Assembly (NCBI GenBank): GCA_963779645.1
Contig: CAVZYX010000005.1
Span: forward strand, 1,054,001-1,118,000
DNA: 64,000 nucleotides
Direction: 5' to 3'
Origin: CALMBW01 sp963779645
GTDB taxonomy: Bacteria; Actinomycetota; CADDZG01; WHSQ01
Under the pieces are notes generated by a model that saw only the letters and a program-made list of their open reading frames with translations, was not told the origin of the DNA and searched no databases. The position numbers and the translations under genes are program-made. This document shows, piece by piece, positions 55,226 through 64,000 of this stretch (position 1 is the first letter of the stretch; each line of letters opens with the position of its first letter).

Positions 55226-58200
55226 GTGGCATCGCTTCGACCTTTACTCGAACTCCTTCCGGACGAGCGCATCCGTGATCTCGTCGGCTCGCGCGCGCCC
55301 ATCACCGCACCAGACCCGGCCCGGCCCTACCTACTGGCGGCGATGGCAACGCATCTCGGCTCGCCGATCCTGGCGGTGTGCGCTCGGGCGGAGGAGTCCG
55401 AACACCTAGCACGCGACATCCACGCCTTCCTCGGGCGTGACGGGGCCGAGGTGTTCCCCGGATGGGAAGTCCTCCCGGGTGAACCGATCTCTCCCTCCGT
55501 TGACACGATGGGGCGGCGTGCTCACGTCCTCGCTCGGCTGCAAAGAGGCGAGACCTTCGTTATCTGCACGAGTGCTCAGGGTTTGACCCAGTTGGTTGCC
55601 ACCTCCGCCTTCGCGGTGATGAACGTGGACGTCGGCCTGACGACCGACCTCGATGAGACGGCGACCAAGCTCGTCGAGATGGGATACGAGCGGAACTACA
55701 TGGTCGAGCGGCGCGGCGAGTTCGCGATCCGCGGGGGGATCCTCGACATCTTTCCGCCGTCCTGCGAACGCCCCGTCCGGATCGAGTTGTGGGGCGACGA
55801 GATCACTTCGCTCCGGGAGTTTGCTTTGGCCTCGCAACGATCCTTGGGCGACATCCCACCGCTCGAGATAGCTCCCGCGCGCGAGCTCCGGGCGGACTCG
55901 AAGACACGTGACCGTGCCGCGGCCCTCGCTAAAGACGACAACGATCCGGCGTTGGCGCAACTAGCGGATGGCATCATCGTTCCCGGAGCCGAGCGCCTGC
56001 TTCCGCGCCTAACAGAGATGAAGCCGTTGACGGACCTTCTTCCGGCCGGTGCACCGATCGTGATCTGCGAACCGAAGCGCGTGCGGGATCGGGCCGAGGA
56101 GGTTCTCGATCAGGTCGCCGAGTGGGCCGAACTCGCGGGTGTCACCGAGGTCCACTACGTGTCGCTTGATGATGTGTTGGCCGATCGGGACACTGTTGTG
56201 CTCATGTCGGCTTTGCCAACGCCTTCCGCATTCGACCTCGAGATCTCGACGTGGAACGAAACTGCAGGCAAGCCGGAACTCCTGGCGGAGCGAGTAGGGA
56301 AGTTGGTCGCGGATGGTTACAGGGCGGTGGTAGCCGCGTCGCTCGAGGACACGGCGAAACGGATCGGCAAGAACCTCAAGCAACTGGGGCATCCTTTCGA
56401 GTTCGCCGACCAGGCGCCGGGAGCCGATGCCCCCGCGAACGGATCGATCGTCGTTGCCGAGCTCAACCGTGGCTTCGTCCTTCCCTCGGCGAAGCTCGCG
56501 CTCGTCGCCGAATCCGATCTGACAGGCAGGCGCTCCGGGGCAGCGCGCAAGCGGATCCACTCCAAACGCAAGCAAGGGACCGGCCCCCTCGACCTCGCAC
56601 TTCTGGATCTCGTCGTTCACGAGGTGCACGGGATCGGCCGGTATCAGGGGATGGTCGAGCGCGAGCTACTTGGCCAGCACCGCGAATACATGGTCATCGA
56701 GTACGCCAAGGGCGACAAGCTCTACGTCCCGTCGGATCAAGTTGACCTCGTCAGCAAGTACATCGGGGGAGAAGCACCTCGGATGTCGCGACTCGGAAGC
56801 TCCGATTGGGGCAAGACGAAGTCGCGCGTTCGCAAGCAGGCTCGCCAGATAGCAACCGATCTGGTGAAGCTTTATGGCGAGCGCATGGGCCGGCGTGGAT
56901 TCATCTTCCCTGCGGACACACCCTGGCAGCGCGAGCTAGAGGACGCGTTCCCTTACGAGGAAACTCCCGACCAAGCGCGGGCGATCGACGAGATCAAAGA
57001 CGACATGGAATCGCCGAAGGTTATGGACCGACTCGTCTGCGGCGACGTCGGATATGGCAAGACCGAGGTAGCTGTGCGGGCGGCTTTTAAAGCCGTGGCT
57101 GCGGGAAAGCAGGTTGCCGTTCTTGTTCCGACGACGATCTTGGCCCAGCAGCACCATGCAACGTTCTCAGATCGGATGCGGGGATTCCCGGTCCGAGTCG
57201 AGATGTTGTCTCGCTTCCTGTCGCCCTCCGAGTCCAAGAAGATCATCGAAGACGTACGTGAAGGCAAGGTAGACGTCATCGTCGGAACCCACCGGCTACT
57301 GGGCAAGGACGTGTCTTTCAAGGACGTGGGACTGGTGATCGTCGACGAGGAGCAGCGGTTCGGTGTCGATCAGAAGGAACGACTTAAGGAACTCCGAACC
57401 AACGTTGACGTCCTGACACTTACGGCCACACCGATCCCACGCACGCTCGAGATGGCGCTCTCCGGCATCCGAGAGATGTCCGTCATCGACACTCCTCCGG
57501 AGGATCGTCACCCGGTCATGACGTACGTCGGCGAGCTCGACGACATGACGATCGCTTCGGCGATCCGTCGAGAGCTTCTACGCGACGGTCAGGTCTTCTA
57601 CGTGCATCCACGCGTGCGCTCTATCAATGAGGCGGCGCGCCGGGTCGAGGAACTCGTCCCCGACGCACGGGTTGCGATCGCTCACGGACAGATGGACGAA
57701 CACGCCCTCGAGCAGTCCATGGTGGATTTCGCCGACGCCAAGACCAACGTCCTGGTGTGCTCCACGATCATCGAATCGGGATTGGACATGCCTACGGTCA
57801 ACACGATGATCGTCGAGCGTGCCGATCTGCTCGGCCTTTCGCAGATGTACCAGTTGCGGGGCCGCGTCGGGCGAGCTCACGAACGGGCCTACGCGTACCT
57901 CTTCTATCCACCAGACCGTTCCTTGACCGAGGCCGCACACGAGCGTCTGAAGACAGTCTCCGAGCACACGGGCCTCGGTTCGGGTTTCCGTATCGCGATG
58001 CGCGATCTCGAGATACGCGGCGCCGGCAACCTGCTGGGTGGCGAGCAGAGCGGCCACATCTCGGAGGTTGGGTTCGATCTCTACGTGAAGATCATGGCTT
58101 CCGCAGTGGACGAGGCCAAGGGCCTCCCGTGGCAGGAAGAGGGCGAGGTTCGCATCGACCTGCCGCTCCAAGCTTTCATCCCCAAGAGCTACATCTCGGA

Positions 58201-58579
58201 CGAGAACCTGCGACTCGAGATGTACCGCCGGATCGCCTCGGTGCGTGACGGGGAAGACCTCGATGAGGTCAGGTCCGAGCTTACGGATCGCTACGGAGCG
58301 CCTCTTCCCGAAACCGTGGAGTCCCTCTTCGAGGTTGCGGAACTGCGCGCTGTGATGATGGGGGCCGGGATCCAAGAAGCTGCGACCGTCGCCAAGAATC
58401 TGCGGATCAAGCCGATCGATCTACCCGACAGCAAGCAGGTCAGGCTTCAAAGACTGCTTCCTCAAGCCGAGTGGAAACCCACGACCGCGACGTTGCTGAT
58501 CCCCGACCGGAACCTCCCGAAAGTGGGCGTCGTGCGGTGGGTGATCGACCTGCTCAAGCAGTTAACCTCGACCGGATGA
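55226..58579 (+). CDS. mfd: Transcription-repair coupling factor Mfd
   Basis: A 1117-residue Mfd, displacing RNA polymerase stalled at DNA damage and recruiting UvrA. A UvrB-like module lies at the N-terminus (EVLPGEPISPSVDTMGRRAH, FAIRGGILDIFPPS), the RNA polymerase-interacting domain is near 460-520 (LVVHEVHGIGRYQGMVEREL), and the RecG-like translocase has Walker A CGDVGYGKTEVAVRAAF, DEEQRFGV, LTATPIPRTLEMALSGIREM and QLRGRVGRAHERAYAYL. The TRCF domain ends the protein. GTG 55226 is used. Length is typical. Confidence 0.95.
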   Translation: MASLRPLLELLPDERIRDLVGSRAPITAPDPARPYLLAAMATHLGSPILAVCARAEESEHLARDIHAFLGRDGAEVFPGWEVLPGEPISPSVDTMGRRAHVLARLQRGETFVICTSAQGLTQLVATSAFAVMNVDVGLTTDLDETATKLVEMGYERNYMVERRGEFAIRGGILDIFPPSCERPVRIELWGDEITSLREFALASQRSLGDIPPLEIAPARELRADSKTRDRAAALAKDDNDPALAQLADGIIVPGAERLLPRLTEMKPLTDLLPAGAPIVICEPKRVRDRAEEVLDQVAEWAELAGVTEVHYVSLDDVLADRDTVVLMSALPTPSAFDLEISTWNETAGKPELLAERVGKLVADGYRAVVAASLEDTAKRIGKNLKQLGHPFEFADQAPGADAPANGSIVVAELNRGFVLPSAKLALVAESDLTGRRSGAARKRIHSKRKQGTGPLDLALLDLVVHEVHGIGRYQGMVERELLGQHREYMVIEYAKGDKLYVPSDQVDLVSKYIGGEAPRMSRLGSSDWGKTKSRVRKQARQIATDLVKLYGERMGRRGFIFPADTPWQRELEDAFPYEETPDQARAIDEIKDDMESPKVMDRLVCGDVGYGKTEVAVRAAFKAVAAGKQVAVLVPTTILAQQHHATFSDRMRGFPVRVEMLSRFLSPSESKKIIEDVREGKVDVIVGTHRLLGKDVSFKDVGLVIVDEEQRFGVDQKERLKELRTNVDVLTLTATPIPRTLEMALSGIREMSVIDTPPEDRHPVMTYVGELDDMTIASAIRRELLRDGQVFYVHPRVRSINEAARRVEELVPDARVAIAHGQMDEHALEQSMVDFADAKTNVLVCSTIIESGLDMPTVNTMIVERADLLGLSQMYQLRGRVGRAHERAYAYLFYPPDRSLTEAAHERLKTVSEHTGLGSGFRIAMRDLEIRGAGNLLGGEQSGHISEVGFDLYVKIMASAVDEAKGLPWQEEGEVRIDLPLQAFIPKSYISDENLRLEMYRRIASVRDGEDLDEVRSELTDRYGAPLPETVESLFEVAELRAVMMGAGIQEAATVAKNLRIKPIDLPDSKQVRLQRLLPQAEWKPTTATLLIPDRNLPKVGVVRWVIDLLKQLTSTG

Positions 58580-59646
58580 AGATGCCCTTCGGTAACGGCT
58601 CGCTACGAACCAGCGTCGCGGCCCTCGCTTGCCTTGCGTTAACGGCGTGCGGTGGACTCTTCGACACCGCTGCAGCCGTTGTCTACGGCGAGAAGATCGC
58701 TGAAGACACGGTGCAGGGGGAACTCGATGAGTTCCGAGCGACGAACCGCTACCAGCAGCTCGCCGGTCAGGGCGACATCGATACCGTCGAGCGTCAATTC
58801 GTACAGAGCGTTCTTGCCGGTCTCGTTCGAACCGCCGTCCTAGAGCCGGCCGCTGCCGAACGGGGGATCGAAGTCACCGAGGAAGACGTCACGGCCGAAC
58901 TCGACCTCATCAAGGCAGACTTCCCCGATCAGACTGCATTCGAAGAGGCGCTGAACGAGCAAGCCCTCACCGAGGAAACCCTCGCCGATCTGATCGCCAA
59001 CCGGCTACTCGAGGATCGTTTGCGAGAAGACGTCGTCGGGGAGTTGGGGGTCAACGATCTAGAGGTGCGTACTTACTACGAGGCCCACATCGAGGACTAC
59101 AGCGAAACGTGCGTCCAGCACATCTTGTTCAACCAGGAAGCCGAAGCCCGGGTCGTCGCCGCCGACCTGCAGCAGGCTAAGCCGAAGGATGTCGACGAGC
59201 TCTTCGTGGAGAGGGCAGCACAGCACTCGAAAGACACATCCAATGCAGAGCAGGGTGGCGAGCTGGGCTGCAACCCCGCCGGGCAGTTCGTCACCGAGTT
59301 CGAGGATGCGATGAATGCTCTCGAGATCGGAGAGATCTCGGATCCGGTCCAGACCGAGTTCGGATTCCACATCATCAAGGTCAACGAGCGCAAGGTAGTC
59401 CCCTTCGAGGAGGTTCAAGACGAGCTAACGGCGCAGTTGTCGGGCCCCCGCCAGGACGAGGCATGGGAGGAGTTCGTTACCGACCTCTACGATCGTGCAG
59501 ACGTCCGGATCAACCCCCGCTATGGGGTCCTCGATGTCGGGACGGGCCAGATCCTCGATCCCGATGCGCGCCAGGTACCTGCCGGAGAGGCACCTGAAGT
59601 CACGGAGCCGACCACCGGCCCGCAACTAGACGTCCCCGAACCCTAG
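58576..59646 (+). CDS. SurA/PpiC-like peptidyl-prolyl isomerase lipoprotein
   Basis: A 356-residue lipoprotein. The signal LRTSVAALACLALTACGG puts the lipid Cys near residue 25. A SurA N-terminal-like helical region (residues ~30-185) precedes a parvulin rotamase domain (~190-310: CVQHILFNQEAEARVVAADL, QGGELGCNPAGQFVTEFEDA, VQTEFGFHIIKVNERKVVPF). It likely assists folding of exported proteins. ATG 58576 overlaps the mfd stop as ATGA. In actinobacteria this gene commonly sits between mfd and mazG. Confidence 0.9.
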   Translation: MKMPFGNGSLRTSVAALACLALTACGGLFDTAAAVVYGEKIAEDTVQGELDEFRATNRYQQLAGQGDIDTVERQFVQSVLAGLVRTAVLEPAAAERGIEVTEEDVTAELDLIKADFPDQTAFEEALNEQALTEETLADLIANRLLEDRLREDVVGELGVNDLEVRTYYEAHIEDYSETCVQHILFNQEAEARVVAADLQQAKPKDVDELFVERAAQHSKDTSNAEQGGELGCNPAGQFVTEFEDAMNALEIGEISDPVQTEFGFHIIKVNERKVVPFEEVQDELTAQLSGPRQDEAWEEFVTDLYDRADVRINPRYGVLDVGTGQILDPDARQVPAGEAPEVTEPTTGPQLDVPEP

Positions 59647-59648
59647 AC

Positions 59649-60602
59649 ATGCCTTTGTTGGTCGTCCCGCTCGGTGTCGATGAGGTCGACCACCTGACGC
59701 TCGGAGAATGGGACGCACTTCGAGCATCGAAGACGGTTTCCTTCGAGCACATCGATCATCCTCTTGCCGAGCGACTGCGCGCCGAGGGGGTCGCCATCGT
59801 TGAACTCCACCAGTCGGCAGACGCCGGTGAAGGCGCGCTGGTCGTCGACCCAGGTTCCGAACTCCTATCGAAACTCGCGGCAGGCGGCGCCGTTGTTACG
59901 GCCGGTATGGCCAGTGGTCCCGATGAGTTGTCTGCCGCACGAGGTGCTTACGTTGGACGACGGGCGCAAGCGGCCCTCGGTTCCTTGGTTCTCGTCATGG
60001 CGCGCCTGCGGGGGCCGGATGGTTGTCCGTGGGATGCGCAACAGACGCACGAAAGCCTCCAGCAACATCTGCTCGAGGAAACGCATGAGGTTCTGGAGAG
60101 GATCGATGCCGGTGACGTTGGTGCCGGGCTCGAGGAAGAGCTTGGGGATCTCCTTCTCCAGGTCATGTTCCACAGTCAACTTGCAGCGGATGATGGTCGC
60201 TTCGATATCGCCGGCGTGGCCGACGTGATCGTTGCGAAACTGATCCGCCGGCACCCACATGTGTTCGGTGATGTCACCGTGGCCGACGCCTCCGAGGTCA
60301 TCAGCAACTGGGAGAAGATCAAGAAGGGCGAGAAGGAGTCCGGCTCCGACGATCCCTTCGCGGGGATCCCGGCGGGCCTCCCGGCCCTGGTCGTTGCCTC
60401 GAAAACGTTCAAGAAAGCGGCAGGGTTCGACTTCAAGATCACCGAGGAAGACGCCCTTCTGCGCGCTCGTGCCGCGATCGACGAGGGCAACGTAGGAGAC
60501 GCACTCATGTGGTTGGTGGCGGTGGCTCGCGAGAACCACGTCGACGCCGAGGGGGCACTCCGTCGAGCGGTGCTTGCCTTCCGGGAGAGCTTGCTTCCCT
60601 GA
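59649..60602 (+). CDS. mazG: Nucleoside triphosphate pyrophosphohydrolase MazG
   Basis: A 317-residue MazG removing non-canonical NTPs or lowering ppGpp-linked stress. After a divergent ~105-residue N-terminal domain, related to the one in mycobacterial MazG, the first MazG unit has LRGPDGCPWDAQQTHESLQQ, LLEETHEVLERI and LEEELGDLLLQVMFHSQLA with the E-x-x-E...E-x-x-D metal set, and a second unit carries AGIPAGLPALVVASKTFKKA. It begins 2 bp after the isomerase gene. Confidence 0.92.
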   Translation: MPLLVVPLGVDEVDHLTLGEWDALRASKTVSFEHIDHPLAERLRAEGVAIVELHQSADAGEGALVVDPGSELLSKLAAGGAVVTAGMASGPDELSAARGAYVGRRAQAALGSLVLVMARLRGPDGCPWDAQQTHESLQQHLLEETHEVLERIDAGDVGAGLEEELGDLLLQVMFHSQLAADDGRFDIAGVADVIVAKLIRRHPHVFGDVTVADASEVISNWEKIKKGEKESGSDDPFAGIPAGLPALVVASKTFKKAAGFDFKITEEDALLRARAAIDEGNVGDALMWLVAVARENHVDAEGALRRAVLAFRESLLP

Positions 60603-60694
60603 CTTTGCGGGCACGGGGATAACCTCGGTTAACCGGGCCTTTCCGGGCGTCTTGAAGTATCGTTGCCTGTTACTAGTGTTGAAGGAGTTAACTC
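60603..60694. promoter_or_regulatory. Leader of eno
   Basis: 92 bp upstream of eno with AAGGAG 7 nt before the TTG start. It probably holds a promoter, but no -10/-35 pair is convincing by eye. Confidence 0.3.
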
Positions 60695-61972
60695 TTGAGT
60701 GAGATCGTGTACGTCCATGGGCGGGAGATCCTGGATTCGCGCGGCAATCCCACGGTCGAGGTTGAGATCGGCCTGGATTCCGGCGCTGCCGGGCGTGCCG
60801 CCGTCCCGTCGGGGGCATCGACCGGCGCCGGTGAAGCGATCGAGCTCCGCGACGGTGGTGACCGCTTCGGCGGGAAGGGCGTTCGGAACGCCGTCGACAA
60901 CGTCAACAACGAGATAGCCCAGGTCCTCATCGGCCACGACGCCCTGGACCAGAGGACGGTCGACTATGCGTTGATCGATCTAGATGGTTCCGAGGGCAAG
61001 AGCCGGCTCGGGGCGAACGCGATCCTTGGCGTTTCTCTCGCGACCGCGCACGCGGCGGCCGACGAGTTGGGTGTCGCGTTGTTCCGATACCTCGGTGGTC
61101 CCGATGCTCACACTCTTCCTGTTCCGCTTATGAACGTATTGAACGGTGGAGCTCACGCAGATAACTCGGTCGACCTACAGGAGTTCATGTTTGCGCCGGT
61201 CGGCGCCGTGAGTTTCTCGGAAGCGATCGAATGGGGAGCGCGCTCCTATCACTCACTGAAGAAGATCTTGCTCGACAGGAAGCTTTCGACCGCAGTAGGG
61301 GATGAAGGTGGCTTCGCTCCGGACCTCGGGAGCAACGAGGAAGCCGTCGAGCTACTGATCGAGGCGATCCAGGCCGCGGGGTTCGAACCCGGCAAAGACA
61401 TCGCCTTGGCCCTCGACCCTGCAACCTCAGAGATCTACGACAACGGCACGTACGTCCTCGCTTCGGAGGGCCGGAAGCTGTCGGTCGATGACATGGTCGG
61501 TTTCTGGGAGGACTGGACCGAGCGCTTCCCGATCGTTTCGATCGAAGACGGGATGGCGGAAGACGATTGGGAGGGATGGGGCAAGCTCACACAAGTGATC
61601 GGCAACAAGGTGCAGTTGGTGGGCGATGACCTGTTCGTGACCAATCCCGAGATCCTTCAACGTGGGATCACGGAAGGCGTAGCAAACTCGATCCTGGTGA
61701 AGCCCAACCAGATCGGGAGCCTGACGGAAACCTTGGAAGCGATCCGCATCGCTCAGCACTCGGGGTACACGACCGTTATCAGTCACCGGTCCGGGGAAAC
61801 GGAAGACAACACGATCGCGGACATCGCCGTCGCAACCAACGCCGGACAGATCAAGACCGGTGCCCCAGCACGCGGAGAGCGCACGGCCAAATACAACCAA
61901 TTGCTTCGGATCGAGGATTCACTTGGGGATGCGGCCCGCTATCCGGGTCACAAGGCATTCAAGAGGAGCTAG
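60695..61972 (+). CDS. eno: Enolase
   Basis: A 425-residue enolase interconverting 2-phosphoglycerate and phosphoenolpyruvate. GREILDSRGNPTVEVEIGLD, PSGASTGAGEAIELRDGG, ALIDLDGSEGKSRLGANAIL, the catalytic-Glu region VGDEGGFAPDLGSNEEAVEL, IEDGMAEDDWEGW and the catalytic-Lys region ILVKPNQIGSLTETLEAI, then SHRSGETEDNTIADIAVATN are all in place. Start is TTG 60695 (AAGGAG at 7 nt). Confidence 0.96.
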   Translation: MSEIVYVHGREILDSRGNPTVEVEIGLDSGAAGRAAVPSGASTGAGEAIELRDGGDRFGGKGVRNAVDNVNNEIAQVLIGHDALDQRTVDYALIDLDGSEGKSRLGANAILGVSLATAHAAADELGVALFRYLGGPDAHTLPVPLMNVLNGGAHADNSVDLQEFMFAPVGAVSFSEAIEWGARSYHSLKKILLDRKLSTAVGDEGGFAPDLGSNEEAVELLIEAIQAAGFEPGKDIALALDPATSEIYDNGTYVLASEGRKLSVDDMVGFWEDWTERFPIVSIEDGMAEDDWEGWGKLTQVIGNKVQLVGDDLFVTNPEILQRGITEGVANSILVKPNQIGSLTETLEAIRIAQHSGYTTVISHRSGETEDNTIADIAVATNAGQIKTGAPARGERTAKYNQLLRIEDSLGDAARYPGHKAFKRS

Positions 61973-61980
61973 GGGCACCG

Positions 61981-62397
61981 ATGGCGACGAGCGCAAAGAC
62001 GATCAGGAAAGGGCCGCGGCTGGGCCGCGGCCCCCAGATCCTCTTGCTCGTTCTCGTCGCCGGCCTGCTCGGGGCGATGGCTCTCGAGCCGACCAGGCAG
62101 CTTCTGGAACAACGACAACGTATCGACAACATGGCCAACGAGCTCACGGCGATCCAGACCACCAACGAAAAGCTTAGGAACCAGCTCGAAAGGCTCCAGG
62201 ATCCAGACCACATCGAGCAGAAGGCTCGCGAGCAGGCAGGCCTTGTGATGCCCGGGGAGACGTCTTACCGAGTGGTTCCTCCCACCGAGGCCAAGCTGGA
62301 AGAGCGTCAAGAAGCGAAGGCACGCGATGCGGCTCCGCCGCCGCCCCCAGAGCCCGGCTTGATCGAGGGCTTCCTGGACTTCCTTGGTTTCATCTAA
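61981..62397 (+). CDS. FtsB/DivIC-family cell division protein
   Basis: A 138-residue bitopic protein: a short basic cytoplasmic head, one membrane helix (residues ~20-38), a coiled coil (QLLEQRQRIDNMANELTAIQ to about residue 75) and the DivIC box DPDHIEQKAREQAGLVMPGE. The tail is Pro-rich. It bridges FtsQ and FtsL in the divisome. Position after eno matches other actinobacteria. Its start is 8 bp after the eno stop. Confidence 0.88.
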   Translation: MATSAKTIRKGPRLGRGPQILLLVLVAGLLGAMALEPTRQLLEQRQRIDNMANELTAIQTTNEKLRNQLERLQDPDHIEQKAREQAGLVMPGETSYRVVPPTEAKLEERQEAKARDAAPPPPPEPGLIEGFLDFLGFI

Positions 62398-62409
62398 ACT
62401 CTCCCCCTA

Positions 62410-62769
62410 ATGGCAGAAGTCGGAGAGATACTCGAAGGCACCATCAGCAAGCTGATGGACTACGGCGCCATCGTGCGCCTGGATTCCGGCGAATCGGGCA
62501 TGGTGCACATCTCTCAGGTTGACCGCAACTACGTGCGGGACATCCGTGACCACGTTCATGAAGAGGACCGTGTGACCGTCAAGGTCATCGCCATCAAGGA
62601 CGACGGGAAGATCGATCTGTCGATCAAGCAGGCCGATCCGAACTACGAAGAGGCCCCGCCGGAACGGCGAGGGGGCCGCGATCCCGAGTTCGAAAAGAAA
62701 CTCAAGAAATTCATGAGTCAGAGCAACGAGCGGTTGGTCGACCTGAAGCGACACCGCGACAAGCGCTAG
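62410..62769 (+). CDS. S1 RNA-binding domain protein
   Basis: A 119-residue protein with one S1 domain (residues ~5-78): VGEILEGTISKLMDYGAIVR, SGMVHISQVD and VKVIAIKDDGKIDLSIKQAD, then a basic helical tail (EKKLKKFMSQSNERLVDLKR). It resembles YabR, which also follows divIC in Bacillus, and may be a general stress or RNA-binding factor. It is 12 bp downstream of ftsB. Confidence 0.85.
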   Translation: MAEVGEILEGTISKLMDYGAIVRLDSGESGMVHISQVDRNYVRDIRDHVHEEDRVTVKVIAIKDDGKIDLSIKQADPNYEEAPPERRGGRDPEFEKKLKKFMSQSNERLVDLKRHRDKR

Positions 62770-62771
62770 CT

Positions 62772-63263
62772 GTGCCCCTCGAGCATCGACCGGAAGACAC
62801 CCAGGCCGTCGAACAACAACTCGGTAGAACCCTGCGCGGTTCGTGGGCGGTTGCACGCCGTTGTCACCTCGGGGTCCCGATGGTCATCGAGAACTCACCG
62901 CGGCTCGAAGACGGATCTCCGTTCCCTACGTTGTACTGGCTGACCTGTCCGCTCTTGCTCAAACGCGTGAGCAGGCTCGAAGCCGATGGTCAGATGACGA
63001 GGTTCAACGATCGGCTTCGAACCGATGATGCTCTGCGAGCGCGGCTCGGTGACGCGATCGAGCAGCTGATAGCCAAACGCGACGAGCACGGGGTGATCGA
63101 GGATGCTGGTGCACCACCGGGAGGGGGCCCCGATCACGTCAAATGTCTCCATGCACACACAGCGCAGGAACTAGCACTCCCCCCGAACCCGATCGGCGCG
63201 TTGTCTCTGACGATGACTGGTTGGCCCGACTGCGTTGTTCCTTGCGTAGAGGTGAAGCAGTGA
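62772..63263 (+). CDS. DUF501 family protein
   Basis: A 163-residue DUF501 protein, a family that in actinobacteria lies between the ftsB region and ppx. GSWAVARRCHLGVPMVIENS, FPTLYWLTCPLLLKRVSRLE, DHVKCLHAHTAQELALPPNP and the C-terminal DCVVPC fit; conserved Cys and His residues suggest metal binding. Function unknown. GTG 62772 starts it 2 bp after the S1 gene; its stop overlaps the ppx start as GTGA. Confidence 0.9.
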   Translation: MPLEHRPEDTQAVEQQLGRTLRGSWAVARRCHLGVPMVIENSPRLEDGSPFPTLYWLTCPLLLKRVSRLEADGQMTRFNDRLRTDDALRARLGDAIEQLIAKRDEHGVIEDAGAPPGGGPDHVKCLHAHTAQELALPPNPIGALSLTMTGWPDCVVPCVEVKQ

Positions 63264-64000
63264 GGGTCGCCGCGATCGATGTGGGAACGAACTCGACGCG
63301 TCTTCTCATAGCGGAGGGTGTGTCCGGTGGCTTTCGCCCGATCGAACGCCGAATGGTGATCACTCGATTGGGTGAGGGTGTCGACAAGCGCCGGGTGCTC
63401 GCACCCGAGGCCCTTCAGCGCACCCTTGCAACGATCGCCGACTACGCCGCAACCTGCGGAGAGCTCGGCGTCGAGAAGATCCGCGTGACCGGAACCTCGG
63501 CGGTCCGGGATGCGCACAACCGTCAGGAGTTCTTCGAGGGAGTGCGCCTGCTTACCGGCTCGGAGCCGGAGCTCCTATCTGGCGAGCAAGAAGCTCGAGC
63601 AACCTTCCTTGGCACACTGTCTGATCTGAATGAGACCGGCCCTGTGATGGTGATCGACATCGGCGGAGGGTCTACCGAGTTCATCGTTGGGACCGGCGTG
63701 CCCGACCGGTTGGTGTCACTCGACTTCGGTTGCGTGCGGATGTTCGAGAAGCATCTCCACTCCGACCCGCCGGCCAAGGAAGAGCTAGCTGCACTGCGTG
63801 AAGAGGTATCCGGACAGCTCGAAGACATCGCGGACGAACTGGCGATCCCACCGGGGGCTCGGGTGATCGGTGTGGCCGGAACCTTGACCCAGCTGGCAAC
63901 CCTGAAGACCGGTCTCCCCGTCTACGACCCAGACGTGACCCACCACTTCGTACTCACGCATGGCGATGTCCGTCAGCTGGCGCGCCGCCTCGAGTCGTTG
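63260..64000 (+). CDS. Ppx/GppA exopolyphosphatase, 5' part (cut by window edge)
   Basis: The first ~247 residues of a Ppx/GppA phosphatase degrading polyphosphate or pppGpp. The ASKHA motifs are AAIDVGTNSTRLLIAEG (phosphate 1), the arginine loop RMVITRLGEGVD, VTGTSAVRDAHNRQEF, the catalytic-Glu segment LLSGEQEARATFLGT and VMVIDIGGGSTEFIVG (phosphate 2), then VIGVAGTLTQLATL. GTG 63260 overlaps the DUF501 stop. It runs off the end of the window. Confidence 0.92.
   Translation, partial: MRVAAIDVGTNSTRLLIAEGVSGGFRPIERRMVITRLGEGVDKRRVLAPEALQRTLATIADYAATCGELGVEKIRVTGTSAVRDAHNRQEFFEGVRLLTGSEPELLSGEQEARATFLGTLSDLNETGPVMVIDIGGGSTEFIVGTGVPDRLVSLDFGCVRMFEKHLHSDPPAKEELAALREEVSGQLEDIADELAIPPGARVIGVAGTLTQLATLKTGLPVYDPDVTHHFVLTHGDVRQLARRLESL

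Overview
The window reads as a chromosomal segment of a moderately high-GC, Gram-positive-type bacterium, most likely a deep-branching member of the Actinomycetota. Three things point that way. The right third keeps an order familiar from actinobacteria: pmt / rsmI / metG-tatD-ksgA-ispE-tRNA-Gln-glmU-prs-rplY-pth-mfd-surA-mazG-eno-ftsB-S1 domain-DUF501-ppx. ClpS is followed by DUF2017. A 50-residue DUF4177 protein is present. An abrB gene between rsmI and metG, and an S1-domain gene after ftsB, also recall Firmicutes order, which fits a deep lineage. I cannot name the class or genus from sequence alone.

Layout. 1-9.4 kb: housekeeping and accessory enzymes (DUF2231 membrane protein, gamma-glutamyltranspeptidase, SRPBCC and CBS proteins, endonuclease IV, ClpS-DUF2017-Bcp, a 6-phosphogluconate dehydrogenase) and a large secreted neutral-ceramidase-like protein. 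9.4-13.5 kb: fumarase, a VOC protein, a lipoprotein, a TMEM175-type channel, an RTX-like secreted protein and tRNA-Arg with three tandem truncated tRNA copies. 13.5-25.5 kb: diguanylate cyclase, CoA-disulfide-reductase-like flavoprotein, rhodanese, YczE-type membrane protein, inositol monophosphatase, O-methyltransferase, ABC exporter, SDR, UppP, MTA phosphorylase and FmdB. 25.5-34.7 kb: a second diguanylate cyclase, galU-moeA-moaC, leucyl aminopeptidase, a GlpR-like membrane protein and a translin-family protein. 34.7-43.5 kb is the most accessory part: tRNA-Ala with two tandem truncated copies, a MarR regulator, two small secreted proteins, a SipW/DUF5305 signal peptidase, an RTX-like protein, a FIST sensor with a GAF histidine kinase, and an AbiEi-DUF559 protein. 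43.5-64 kb: FKBP lipoprotein, protein mannosyltransferase and the conserved housekeeping run.

Cross-cutting signals. (1) Two unrelated tRNA genes are each followed by tandem 5'-truncated tRNA copies in which the 5' strand of the anticodon stem is replaced by a closely similar 20-21 nt module; this is the most unusual structure here. (2) About fifteen genes have a TANNNT hexamer placed 6-8 nt before the start codon, so leaderless transcription appears common, and this decides several starts. (3) Six genes (ceramidase-like, fumC, ABC exporter, mtnP, moeA, ispE) and one small secreted protein carry single-base frameshifts whose other frame continues the family sequence, more likely assembly indels than real decay. 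(4) Several palindromic intergenic elements occur, including one shared by two sites 30 kb apart and a ~160-nt long hairpin upstream of a diguanylate cyclase.

The genes form functional groups rather than one pathway: cell-envelope assembly (uppP, glmU, pmt, ispE, galU, ftsB, GlpR-like), c-di-GMP signalling (two cyclases with I-sites, no phosphodiesterase seen), secretion of small surface proteins (SipW locus), and core translation, repair and glycolysis.
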